Of a stretch of 64,000 bases of DNA, positions 34,056 through 42,120 are shown in pieces (positions within the stretch are counted from its first letter, which is position 1; every line of letters starts with the position of its first letter). The notes below the pieces were generated by a model. The model was not told where the DNA came from. It saw only the letters and a program-made list of their open reading frames with translations, and did not search any database. Made by a program: the position numbers and the translations under genes. This DNA comes from Anaerolineales bacterium (GTDB lineage: Bacteria > Chloroflexota > Anaerolineae > Aggregatilineales > UBA2796): the NCBI GenBank assembly GCA_015075625.1, contig JABTTZ010000003.1, positions 620,001 to 684,000 of the forward strand. Direction: 5' to 3'.

Positions 34056-35489
34056 TTAGGGGATAACGCTCGCCAACTTTGCGCAGGCGGGGCAAGACCG
34101 ATCCCGACGGATGATCGCGTAGCCCGCCATGGGGTCGCCACCATCGAAGACGGGGAAGTCCACGTTCCAGACGATCATCAAGCGGACGCGGTTTGCCGCA
34201 GACAGCACGGCTGCCTCAGCTAACCAATCGCGCTGGTTAGCAATCGTCACGTTTTGCGCCCAAGCAAAACCACCGGGCAGCGCCCCGTAGCCTTCCGGCG
34301 TCAGGTAGCCAAGCTCCGTAAAGCAGGCACGTTCGCCCGGGAAGGACGCCAAGCCACGCGCCAACATCGTCCCGAAGTAACGGGTTGGGTAGTTATCACG
34401 GGGGTCGCCGCTGGATTGACCAGGGCTGACGATGCCTTCGTTATAGTGCAAGCCGATGCAATCCGCATACTGACCAGCACCCGCCGCCGCCATTTCCGCC
34501 ATGTACACATCGTCGTTCCAGAAGGCAGCAGATTTGCCACCCGCCGCGCCGCCGGTGGGGGCGGGCGCACCGCTGATCACGATGGTATTCGGGTTAGCGG
34601 CTTTGATGGCGGCATATGCCTTCGCCAAAAGTTGCGTGTAGACTTGCGGGCTAATCTGCCCATTGGGCCACTCGCGGTCAAGGTTCTGCTCGTTCCACAC
34701 CTCAATCGCATCAGCGCCGGCTGCGGCAAGGCTGCCCACCCACGCGGCATATTCCGTGTGGTAGTTCGGGTCCATAGCGCGACTCTTATCGCCTACCACG
34801 CCAAGCATAATCTTGAACCCATTCGCCTTGGCTTGGCTGATGTAGGACGGACCCTCACCGCCGCGAACCTGCTTCTTCACCCAACGCATCTTGGCTTCCT
34901 TCATGCGTTGGACGGTGTTCGCGTTCAATTCCTGAGCGTGACCGCCCAATTCAAAATCGCCAGAGACAACCGACCCCGTGCCACCCGAAATCGGGCTGCC
35001 CGATGCGCCAGTTCCGGCGATGCCGCAATCGTAGACCTTCGAGAGGTCAATCTTCACGCGGATGTCGTAGATATTGCTATCACCGAGGGGCTGAATGGTG
35101 ATTTTATAGCCCGGCGTATCCCCCTTGATGGAGGTTTCGCCGGAAACCTGACAGCCCAACGTCGTGTCGGGGAACATGAGCAAGTCCCATGTCCAGTTGG
35201 TGACATACTTCAGGTTTTTGTTGATCTTCTTTGTCAGGTAGGCGCGGGCGGCATTAAATGCCTGCCACTCTGGAGGGGCTGCCGTTGCCCCAGCGGGCGG
35301 CGCGGCGACGGGCGGCTCAACGGGTTGAGCGCCACCCCCTACCGGGGTTGCCGTGATGATAACAATAGCAGGGGTCGAATTTCCCTGTGCGCCAACATGC
35401 CCTACCGACGGCGCGATCATGAGCATGACCACCGCGCAGAACATTCCAACAACTGCGAAAATACGTGCCAGTTTCAACGTTTCCTCCAA
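34056..35489 (-). CDS. Secreted clan-A glycoside hydrolase-like protein
   Basis: 477 residues with a signal peptide (VVGMFCAVVMLMIAPSVGHV, cleavage near AQG), a Thr/Pro linker, a 100-residue beta region with a Cys pair (LGCQVSG, YDCGIAG), then a TIM-barrel-like domain. It shows the two-Glu pattern of clan A retaining glycosidases: Glu267 in IEVWNEQNLDREW as likely acid/base and Glu392 in ACFTELGYLTPEG as likely nucleophile, with GLHYNEG between them. The family closest in style is GH39/GH5-like, but the substrate cannot be named. Extracellular polysaccharide processing is likely. Confidence 0.75.
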   Translation of the reverse strand: MEETLKLARIFAVVGMFCAVVMLMIAPSVGHVGAQGNSTPAIVIITATPVGGGAQPVEPPVAAPPAGATAAPPEWQAFNAARAYLTKKINKNLKYVTNWTWDLLMFPDTTLGCQVSGETSIKGDTPGYKITIQPLGDSNIYDIRVKIDLSKVYDCGIAGTGASGSPISGGTGSVVSGDFELGGHAQELNANTVQRMKEAKMRWVKKQVRGGEGPSYISQAKANGFKIMLGVVGDKSRAMDPNYHTEYAAWVGSLAAAGADAIEVWNEQNLDREWPNGQISPQVYTQLLAKAYAAIKAANPNTIVISGAPAPTGGAAGGKSAAFWNDDVYMAEMAAAGAGQYADCIGLHYNEGIVSPGQSSGDPRDNYPTRYFGTMLARGLASFPGERACFTELGYLTPEGYGALPGGFAWAQNVTIANQRDWLAEAAVLSAANRVRLMIVWNVDFPVFDGGDPMAGYAIIRRDRSCPACAKLASVIP

Positions 35490-35617
35490 TACAACCTACA
35501 CTTCAAGAGCAAAGTGGAGGGGTTTTCGGCGGTAAAGGATACCCTAGAAACGCCTCCTGTGTCGAGTGTGAATTCATCAGATGCTCACACGGTGGGCAAA
35601 CGTCAGGATTGCGTAGG

Positions 35618-36925
35618 TTACGGCGTTAGGCGGTTAATGTCACGCGGGAACAGCACCGCGCTGCGGACATTTTCCAAGCCCAAAAGCTGTGTTACAAAGC
35701 GCTCTGAGCCAATGGCAAAGCCGCCATGTGGGGGCATTCCAAATTTGAACGCCTCAAAGTAATGCTGAAAAGCGTCCAGCGCATATTTGAAGCGCCCCGC
35801 CGCCTCAAGATAATCCTCATGCTTATGGAGGCGCTGCCCACCCGTGACCAGTTCCACCCCTCGAAAAAGGAGGTCAAAGCTGTTTGAGTAACGCGGATCG
35901 GCGGGGTTGGGGTGTGTATAGAAAGGGCGTTTCACCATCGGGTAACCGGTGACGAAAAGAAAATCGCTGCCATAGGTTTCCTTTGCCCATTTGCCTAAGA
36001 TGCGCTCATGTTCGGGAGCAAGGTCAGGCTCACCGAGGGCATCTTTCACCCCAAATTGATCATGAAGCATCTGCTGTGCGTCGGGAAAGTAAATATGCGG
36101 GACGTTTTCAGGCAGCATTGGCATGTCCACCTCAAGGAGGGAGAGTTCCGCCGCGCAATGGGTTTGGAGGTAGATCAGAATCCCCCGCACTGTTTCAGCA
36201 AGCATTGCCATCACATCAAAATGATCGCGGATGAATCCGAACTCCACATCGAGGCTGACATACTCGTTCAGGTGGCGGCTGGTGGCGTGCGGTTCGGCGC
36301 GGAACACCGGTCCAACCTCATAAACGCGCTCAAAAACACCGACCATAATTTGCTTATAGAACTGCGGGCTTTGGGCAAGGTATGCCGTCCGTCCGAAATA
36401 CTCCACCGGAAACACGTTTGCCCCGCTCTCTGTTGCCGAGGCAACGAGTTTCGGGGTTTGAATCTCCGTAAAGCCTTTCCCTTGCAGAGTCTCGCGGAAC
36501 CCGCGCATAACACCCGCAAGCAGGCGTACCACCGCCCGCCGCTCCAATGCCCGGTGTCCAAACACAGCATGATCAAGGAAAACAGGTAGCGATGCCCGGA
36601 CACGATCTTTGTACAAGGCAAAGGGGGCAGCCTCCCGCACCGGAGTGATCACCTCTAAGACGGGATCAAAGAGTTCATAGCCGCCCGGCGCTTGCGCATT
36701 CTCTACCACACGTCCCGTCACAGCAAGGATCGTCTCCACATGAAGACCATCTAAGGGAGTGAGCGCCTCTGCCGAGGCGACGGCTTGGGCAACGCCCGTC
36801 CGGTCTCGGATGATCACGAAATTGACGCCACCCAACGCCCGCAGCCGGTGCAGCCAGCCGACGATGCGCACGGTTTCCCCAACGTGCTGCCCAATTTCCG
36901 CTGTATAGGTTCGTTCCAACGTCAT
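35618..36925 (-). CDS. aspS: Aspartyl-tRNA synthetase, short archaeal-type (likely non-discriminating)
   Basis: 435 residues, the length of archaeal/eukaryotic-type AspRS rather than the 580-600 of standard bacterial AspS, because the GAD insertion is missing. An OB-fold anticodon domain (RIVGWLHRLRALGGVNFVII) is followed by class II motifs: FTEIQTPKLVAS, motif 2 VFRAEPHATSRHLNEYVSLD, FPRDINRL and motif 3 GGFAIGSERF. Enzymes of this type often also charge tRNA-Asn with Asp, which GatCAB then amidates; that is inference here. The ATG at 36925 gives the usual N-terminus. A TTGACG-N18-TACATT promoter lies upstream. Confidence 0.93.
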   Translation of the reverse strand: MTLERTYTAEIGQHVGETVRIVGWLHRLRALGGVNFVIIRDRTGVAQAVASAEALTPLDGLHVETILAVTGRVVENAQAPGGYELFDPVLEVITPVREAAPFALYKDRVRASLPVFLDHAVFGHRALERRAVVRLLAGVMRGFRETLQGKGFTEIQTPKLVASATESGANVFPVEYFGRTAYLAQSPQFYKQIMVGVFERVYEVGPVFRAEPHATSRHLNEYVSLDVEFGFIRDHFDVMAMLAETVRGILIYLQTHCAAELSLLEVDMPMLPENVPHIYFPDAQQMLHDQFGVKDALGEPDLAPEHERILGKWAKETYGSDFLFVTGYPMVKRPFYTHPNPADPRYSNSFDLLFRGVELVTGGQRLHKHEDYLEAAGRFKYALDAFQHYFEAFKFGMPPHGGFAIGSERFVTQLLGLENVRSAVLFPRDINRLTP

Positions 36926-36980
36926 GCGCGACAAGCCCCCATATATCTGTTTTGTCAGCCATATTTGTGAATGAAAGCGC

Positions 36981-37010
36981 AATGTAGCACACACAGAAGG
37001 GCGGCGTCAA
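36981..37010 (-). promoter_or_regulatory. Candidate sigma-70-type promoter for aspS
   Basis: On the minus strand: TTGACG (37010-37005), an 18-bp spacer, TACATT (36986-36981), about 55 bp before the aspS ATG. Confidence 0.5.
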
Positions 37011-37164
37011 TTGGCAATGAGGGGATCGGAAGGGATCGCCACGCCAGTAGCCCACCGACGATCTTCTCAGCGCCATGTAACACGTTCAACGGGGTAAGTC
37101 GTAGTACGAATAGCCGTTCATCGATTGCCATGGGGATAGGCTGCCAACGGCACCGTAACCTTCG

Positions 37165-37521
37165 TTAATCTTTCAACCCGATCACCTTGATCTCATCGCT
37201 TGAACCGGGAGGATTATAACGTCCGATGAGCGCCCAAAAGATAAAATTCAAGACCAACGCCCAGACCACTGCCGTATTCACCGTCGCATAGGCGATCATC
37301 TCCTGCCGCGCCCGAAAATTGAGTCCCAAACACATGATCGGAAAGGGGAGCGTACATTCGTTTGTGATGCGGTAGATGCCATAGCCAGAGACAATCGGCG
37401 CGGCGAACAGAATCAGGATGATGAACGTGGCAAACCGGCGGTTTTTCTCCGCCCGTTGGATGAGAAAGACCAACAAGGTAAACAAGGCGGTCAGCAGCAG
37501 CACACCGCTGGAATGAATCAC
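37165..37521 (-). CDS. Small membrane protein with three helices, unknown function
   Basis: 118 residues from a GTG at 37521 with GGAG 10 nt upstream. Three hydrophobic segments are seen: SGVLLLTALFTLLVFLI, RFATFIILILFAAPIVSGYG and VNTAVVWALVLNFIFWALIG. A short loop has NECTLPFPIMCLGLNF with two cysteines. A longer version starting near 37884 would overlap the divergent FHA gene and is rejected. No family recognised. A minus-strand TATAAT lies about 47 bp upstream. Confidence 0.62.
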   Translation of the reverse strand: MIHSSGVLLLTALFTLLVFLIQRAEKNRRFATFIILILFAAPIVSGYGIYRITNECTLPFPIMCLGLNFRARQEMIAYATVNTAVVWALVLNFIFWALIGRYNPPGSSDEIKVIGLKD

Positions 37522-37663
37522 GCTTAGTACGCTCCATCTGTGCAAACAATCACAAAGATACTGTAGATTATAATGCGAGACGCCCGCACTTGCTCTGAAA
37601 TCGTGTACAATGAAAGCGCCACAGAGAAACACGCCACAAAGAAACAAGGGAGCAGCACCGTCC

Positions 37664-38344
37664 ATGCCTGAAGGTCTCGCTAAAATTTCATGGGACGACC
37701 CGCAGACCCAAGAGAAGCGTGAATTCGTCCTCGTTGAGGGCGCCACCGCCAGCATCGGACGCGCCCCAGAAAATGACATCAGTATTCCCGAACGGCATGT
37801 CAGCCGCCAACACGCTGTTGTCGCCTTTCGGGATGGCGTGTTCACCATCACCGATTTAGGCAGCGCCAACGGGACATTTGTCAACGACCAACGCCTTAGT
37901 GCGCCATTCCCCCTTGCGCATGGCGACCAAATTCGGCTCTACGTCCCCCAAATGTCATTTAGCGCGATTGTCACTGAGGAGGAGCAAGAATTCGCCCGCA
38001 AGACGGGGACGATCATTGTTCCGGCTATCGGCACAGGGCGACCCAAACTGATCGCCACGAATGGTCCCCACGAAGGCTCAGAGTTCACGCTTGCCGAAGA
38101 CATTATCACCATTGGGCGCTCAACAGTGGACGCAGCATGGGATATTTCGCTCTCAGACCGTGCCGTGAGCCGCCCGCACTGCCGCCTGACGAAAAAAGGG
38201 GAGATGTGGGTTCTGATGGATTTGGGAAGCGCCAACGGGACGGTGCTGAACGGGAATACTGTTGGGGCGCAGCCCATCCCCCTGAAGGATGGCGATGTGG
38301 TGAAGGTGGGGGAATCGACATTGATGTTCCGCTTGGCAAAATAA
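37664..38344 (+). CDS. Tandem FHA-domain protein
   Basis: 226 residues with two forkhead-associated domains. Domain 1 has ASIGRAPENDISIPERHVSR and SANGTFVNDQRLSAP; domain 2 has ITIGRSTVDAAWDISLSDRA, VSRPHCRLTKKG and SANGTVLNGNTV. The GR, SRxH and SANGT motifs that bind phosphothreonine are kept in both. FHA proteins usually read phosphorylation by Ser/Thr kinases such as the one at 48.4 kb, but that link is a guess. I chose the ATG at 37664, which leaves a short natural N-terminus behind AAGGGAG. Confidence 0.9.
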   Translation: MPEGLAKISWDDPQTQEKREFVLVEGATASIGRAPENDISIPERHVSRQHAVVAFRDGVFTITDLGSANGTFVNDQRLSAPFPLAHGDQIRLYVPQMSFSAIVTEEEQEFARKTGTIIVPAIGTGRPKLIATNGPHEGSEFTLAEDIITIGRSTVDAAWDISLSDRAVSRPHCRLTKKGEMWVLMDLGSANGTVLNGNTVGAQPIPLKDGDVVKVGESTLMFRLAK

Positions 38345-38366
38345 CAAAGAGCATCCCCTTTCTAAA

Positions 38367-38394
38367 AACCCTCAACGCTTTTAGGTTGAGGGTT
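38367..38394 (-). terminator. Rho-independent terminator, minus strand
   Basis: AACCCTCAAC / GTTGAGGGTT with an 8-nt loop. On the minus strand it is followed by TTTTT, fitting the gene ending at 38419; it also lies just after the convergent FHA gene. Confidence 0.72.
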
Positions 38395-38418
38395 ATCTCA
38401 TGCTTGGTTAAGCTGCCA

Positions 38419-39600
38419 TCATTCCGCTCTCATGCCCACTTGGACAACATAACTCAACCCCAACAACGCCACCTCTGGCGAAAATTTAGCCCGATCAGCC
38501 AAGTTCATCGTCAGCAAAGGGCAGCACAGCAGAGCGGCGCTCAGCAGGTCGTCATAGTAGGCGCGGGGCGTCTTGTCAATCTGGGTGAGATGGTCAACCA
38601 GCGGGAGGTAGACTCGCTCGATCTTGCTTTGCTTGAACATCCCCCGAATCAACGAGGGGCGGTAGTCATGTTCGATGGTGAGCGTCTGCCCATCGTCGTG
38701 GAGGGTTATCGTGAGGGCTGCCCCCACCTCTGCCGGATGGTACATCCAGGTTGCCGCCGTGTTGTGAAAAAGCGGCTTTGCTAAATCCAACAGGGGCGAA
38801 TGGCGTCCGCCAAAGGCTGGATCGAAGTAGAGCAGCCCCTCAGCGGTGAAAAACACATTTCCATTGTGGGCATCGCCATGTCCCACCACCGACCAGCCAT
38901 GCTTGGCGGGAGTTAGCAGGCGTCGGGCGTCGCCCAGCGCCTCGCCAAGTGTCCTCTCAAATGCCGTCCCGTTGATCACCCACCGCCGCTCTAGAATGTC
39001 CTCCCATAGAAGGGTTTCCCCGTTGGGAAGGGTGAAGGGTTTCCCCGCGTAAAATTCCTGATAACGGCTTCCGGCAAGGCGGTGATGGAACAACTGATGA
39101 ATGGGCGCGTTTGCCGCGTCGCTATCAACCTGCCATTGGAGCGTGTTCAGGTAAATCTGAAGAAGGGTATCATCGGCGGCGTGCTGCGCGGCGGCAAGGG
39201 CGTGCAGATCGTCCCGCTCACCGCGCTCCAAAGCACGTGCTACATCAAAGACAGAGGGCGACTCGATCACGTCGTAGATCAGAACTTGCCGTCCATAGTC
39301 GGTGGAGGCACGGATCGGTTTGAGGATGGGATAACCCGCCTCGGCAAGCAGATCGCTGTTGTAATATTCGCTGACGACGCTCCCTGGCTCCACATGGGAT
39401 TTGAAGAACAGCCGCCGCCCATCGCTGAGCGTCAGAAAGCCATTGAAGGAATTCAGCGAGACGGCAAGCGGGCGTAGCTCCACGTGAAACGCCATGAGAT
39501 CGGGAAAGGTCTCCCGCACAAAGGCGAGCAGAAGCGCCTCGGCAGCGGGTTTATCGGTGAATTGGAGCGCTTGTATCTGGCGAAGGCGCGAATCGGACAT
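38419..39600 (-). CDS. Aminoglycoside phosphotransferase (APH)-fold kinase-like protein
   Basis: 393 residues from the ATG at 39600. It shows the APH/choline-kinase fold: LSDGRRLFFKSHVEPGSVVS (ATP-binding Lys region), IKPIR-like and LIYDVIESPSVF in the N-lobe, VVGHGDAHNGNVFF as the catalytic loop (HGDxxxxN) and LYFDPAFGGRHSPLLDLAKP as the metal-binding Asp. It probably phosphorylates a small molecule. Resistance is not implied, because most APH-fold proteins in such genomes have metabolic or unknown substrates. A good terminator follows it. Confidence 0.82.
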   Translation of the reverse strand: MSDSRLRQIQALQFTDKPAAEALLLAFVRETFPDLMAFHVELRPLAVSLNSFNGFLTLSDGRRLFFKSHVEPGSVVSEYYNSDLLAEAGYPILKPIRASTDYGRQVLIYDVIESPSVFDVARALERGERDDLHALAAAQHAADDTLLQIYLNTLQWQVDSDAANAPIHQLFHHRLAGSRYQEFYAGKPFTLPNGETLLWEDILERRWVINGTAFERTLGEALGDARRLLTPAKHGWSVVGHGDAHNGNVFFTAEGLLYFDPAFGGRHSPLLDLAKPLFHNTAATWMYHPAEVGAALTITLHDDGQTLTIEHDYRPSLIRGMFKQSKIERVYLPLVDHLTQIDKTPRAYYDDLLSAALLCCPLLTMNLADRAKFSPEVALLGLSYVVQVGMRAE

Positions 39601-39780
39601 GAGTACCTGTGCTGAACGTTTAAGTATCGGTGGCGCATAATCGTTGTAACAGAGATTGTAGCCTATCGCTCTCCCCCCACCCAAACGGGTAGGGTGTCCC
39701 TCTGCGAACGGGGGATACCTACCACCCGCCGCTTAGCGTATCCTTTGCCTAATGTACAAACGAAACAAGGGATACCCCCC

Positions 39781-40677
39781 ATGTCTGATATGGTGAAATC
39801 ACTCTCTGATGCCCTCGCCGCCAGCGTTGCCACCACCGGGCAAAGCATCCTTCGTATGGAAACCCGCCGCCGGATGCCTGCTACGGGCGTCGCCTACCGC
39901 GCCGATGGCGTGATCGTGACCTCTAACCACGTCGTAGACCGCGACGATAACCTTCGTGTTGGCTTGCCCAATGGCGATACCGTTGAAGCGAAGCTCATCG
40001 GGCGTGACCCCTCTACTGACCTCGCCCTGCTGAAAGTGGAGGGCGTGACGCTCACCCCACCGGCATGGGCAGATGTCAAGGACATTAAAGTAGGACACCT
40101 CGTCCTTGCCCTCGGACGCCCCGGACGGGAAGTAACGGCAACACTGGGCGTCGTCAGCGCCTTTGAATCCGCAGAGAAGATGCGCATCGGGGCGCAGTTG
40201 GATTACTACCTGCAAACGGATGTGACCATGTATCCGGGCTTTTCCGGCGGGGCGCTGCTCAGCGCCAGCGGACATGTCTACGGGATCAACACCTCCGCCC
40301 TTATGGATGGCGTGAGTCTGACGATCACGACGGCGACCATCGTCCGCGTTGCCGAACACCTTCTAAAGCACGGCAAGATGAGTCGCGGCTTCCTCGGTGT
40401 GGGGACACAACCCGTCAAGCTCCCCGCGCTGGTGGCAGAGGCGCTCAAGCAAGAGACGGGCTTGATGGTGATGACCGTCGAGAGCGACAGTCCCGCTGAA
40501 AAGGGCGGCTTGTTCCTCGGTGATACGCTCGTCTCGCTGGAAGGAAAGGCGCTCCACACCCCGGAAACGCTGCGGGGGATGCTCAGCAGCGAGATGGTCG
40601 GGCGGGCAATAACGCTCCGCGTCTTGCGCGGTGGGCAGCTTCAGGATGTCAGTGTGACGATTGGAGAGCGCAAATAA
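39781..40677 (+). CDS. HtrA/DegP-like trypsin-fold protease with PDZ domain
   Basis: 298 residues. The trypsin-like triad is His50 in VTSNHVVDRD, Asp80 in PSTDLALLKV and Ser155 in YPGFSGGALLS. A single PDZ domain follows (SRGFLGVGTQPVKLPAL, VESDSPAEKGGLFLGDTLVS, LRGMLSSEMVGRAITLRVLR). No signal peptide or membrane helix is seen at the N-terminus, unlike standard HtrA, so it may be cytosolic or depend on a partner. The Ser motif has GFSGG instead of GNSGG. Its stop overlaps the ATG of a second protease gene. Confidence 0.9.
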   Translation: MSDMVKSLSDALAASVATTGQSILRMETRRRMPATGVAYRADGVIVTSNHVVDRDDNLRVGLPNGDTVEAKLIGRDPSTDLALLKVEGVTLTPPAWADVKDIKVGHLVLALGRPGREVTATLGVVSAFESAEKMRIGAQLDYYLQTDVTMYPGFSGGALLSASGHVYGINTSALMDGVSLTITTATIVRVAEHLLKHGKMSRGFLGVGTQPVKLPALVAEALKQETGLMVMTVESDSPAEKGGLFLGDTLVSLEGKALHTPETLRGMLSSEMVGRAITLRVLRGGQLQDVSVTIGERK

Positions 40678-41348
40678 TGGATGGTTTTGAGATTGGGCGG
40701 GCGCTCAACGAGAGCCTCGCCGCCATTTCGGGAGCAGCCCGCCGCAGCTTGGTGCAGATCAGCAGCGGGCAGGGAATGCGTCAGGGGGCGGGGGCGGGGA
40801 TGATCTGGCACAAAGATGGGGTGATCGTCACCAATGCCCACGTCGTTGGGCGCGGGAATGTGCAAGTGACCCTTCCCGATGGGGAAACCGTCAGCGCTCG
40901 GCTGATCGCCGCTGACCCAGAGCGCGATCTTGCCGCCTTGCACATTGATGCCCACGATCTGGCGACAGCCCGTGCCGCCACCGCGCCTGCCCTGCCCGGA
41001 CAATGGGTGACGGCAGTGGGACACCCCTGGGGGGTGTTGGGCGCGTCTACCAGCGGGATTGTGATCGGCACGGGGCGCGAATTCCCCGACATGATGCCGA
41101 TGGCGAAGGATTGGGTGATCGCCAGTTTGCGGATGCGCCCGGGTCATTCGGGCGGGGCGCTTGTCGATGCCGAAGGGCATGTCGTGGGGATCAATACCAT
41201 GATCACCGGACCGACCATCGGCTTGGCAATTCCGGTCAGCGCTGTGCAGACCTTCCTTGATCAGGTGATTGGCGGGATCGCCCTGCCACCCCACACTGAG
41301 GCGGATGGTGATCTGAACGTAGACGAGCAATTTTTGGACATTCTCTAA
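40677..41348 (+). CDS. HtrA-like trypsin-fold protease without PDZ domain
   Basis: 223 residues, translationally coupled to the previous gene (TAATG). The triad is His55 in VTNAHVVGRG, Asp84 in ERDLAALHID and Ser158 in RPGHSGGALVD. It has the full protease domain but ends soon after, with an acidic tail (ADGDLNVDEQFLDIL) where a PDZ domain would begin. Again no signal sequence. The pair looks like a duplication followed by domain loss, perhaps forming a mixed oligomer. Confidence 0.88.
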   Translation: MDGFEIGRALNESLAAISGAARRSLVQISSGQGMRQGAGAGMIWHKDGVIVTNAHVVGRGNVQVTLPDGETVSARLIAADPERDLAALHIDAHDLATARAATAPALPGQWVTAVGHPWGVLGASTSGIVIGTGREFPDMMPMAKDWVIASLRMRPGHSGGALVDAEGHVVGINTMITGPTIGLAIPVSAVQTFLDQVIGGIALPPHTEADGDLNVDEQFLDIL

Positions 41349-41357
41349 CGTCCACTC

Positions 41358-41398
41358 ACGCACCGATCCGCAGCCCTCAGGGGTGAGGGTTGGTGCGT
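41358..41398 (+). terminator. Hairpin after the protease pair
   Basis: Outer stem ACGCACC/GGTGCGT and inner stem CCCTCA/TGAGGG. The U-rich tail is weak (CTCCCCTTTC), so it is a probable but not strong terminator. Confidence 0.5.
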
Positions 41399-41422
41399 CT
41401 CCCCTTTCAAGACGCAATCCGG

Positions 41423-41431
41423 TGCTATAAT
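41423..41431 (+). promoter_or_regulatory. Extended -10 promoter element for the sigma factor gene
   Basis: TGCTATAAT, 34 bp before the start at 41466. The -35 region is poorly conserved, as is common for extended -10 promoters. Confidence 0.5.
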
Positions 41432-41465
41432 CCCCTCTCGGTCAGACCTTCCGACGGGATGGGGC

Positions 41466-42092
41466 ATGGACGACGAACACGACGAACAGGCGCTCATTGC
41501 AGCGGCGCGGCGGGGGACGGTGGAGGCATTCAACGCCTTGATCGAACGCCATCAGCGCCGCGCCTATAATCTTGCCTATCGTCTGATTGGTGATCCCGAC
41601 GCGGCAGCGGATGCCACCCAAGAGGCGGTCATTGCCGCCTATAACAATTTAGGCAGTTATCGGGGCGGTAGTTTTCGCGGCTGGCTGATGCGCATTGTGA
41701 CGAATACCAGCTATGATGAACTCCGCCGCCGCAAGCGCCGTCCTACCCTTTCCACCGACCAAATTGACCCCGACGACCCCGAACGGGCATCGGACATCAC
41801 CTTCCTTGCCGACCCTGACGATGAACCCGAGGAAGTAGCGCTCCGCCACGCTTTAAACGATGTGATTCAAGCCTGTTTGGATGGGCTTAGTGTGGAGTTT
41901 CGCATGGTTGCCGTTCTTGCTGATGTGCAAGGCTATGATTACAGCGAGATTGCCGCGATTGTGAACACCTCACTAGGGACGGTCAAATCGCGCCTGAGCC
42001 GCGCCCGTGAACGTCTGCGGACGTGTCTGCAAGGGGCGGGGGAACTTTTGCCCGCCCGCTTTCGTCTACGGGATCAGAACACAACGGACTAA
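41466..42092 (+). CDS. ECF-family RNA polymerase sigma factor
   Basis: 208 residues of the sigma-E/RpoE group. Region 2 has AFNALIERHQRRAYNLAYRL, DAAADATQEAVIAAYNNL and GSFRGWLMRIVTNTSYDELR. After an acidic linker, region 4 has VEFRMVAVLADVQGYDYSEI and VNTSLGTVKSRLSRARERLR. It directs RNA polymerase to a stress- or envelope-type regulon. The next gene, 28 bp downstream, looks like its anti-sigma factor. Confidence 0.95.
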   Translation: MDDEHDEQALIAAARRGTVEAFNALIERHQRRAYNLAYRLIGDPDAAADATQEAVIAAYNNLGSYRGGSFRGWLMRIVTNTSYDELRRRKRRPTLSTDQIDPDDPERASDITFLADPDDEPEEVALRHALNDVIQACLDGLSVEFRMVAVLADVQGYDYSEIAAIVNTSLGTVKSRLSRARERLRTCLQGAGELLPARFRLRDQNTTD

Positions 42093-42120
42093 CCCAAAAT
42101 CAGGGTAAACCACGAACACC

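Noticed and set aside
34254-35762. 502-codon plus-strand frame
   Set aside because: It is a mirror frame of the secreted glycosidase-like gene and runs past it into the aspS end; no recognisable domain.
38419-39600. Aminoglycoside resistance gene
   Set aside because: Only the kinase fold is supported; there is no specific match to resistance enzymes and no mobile context.
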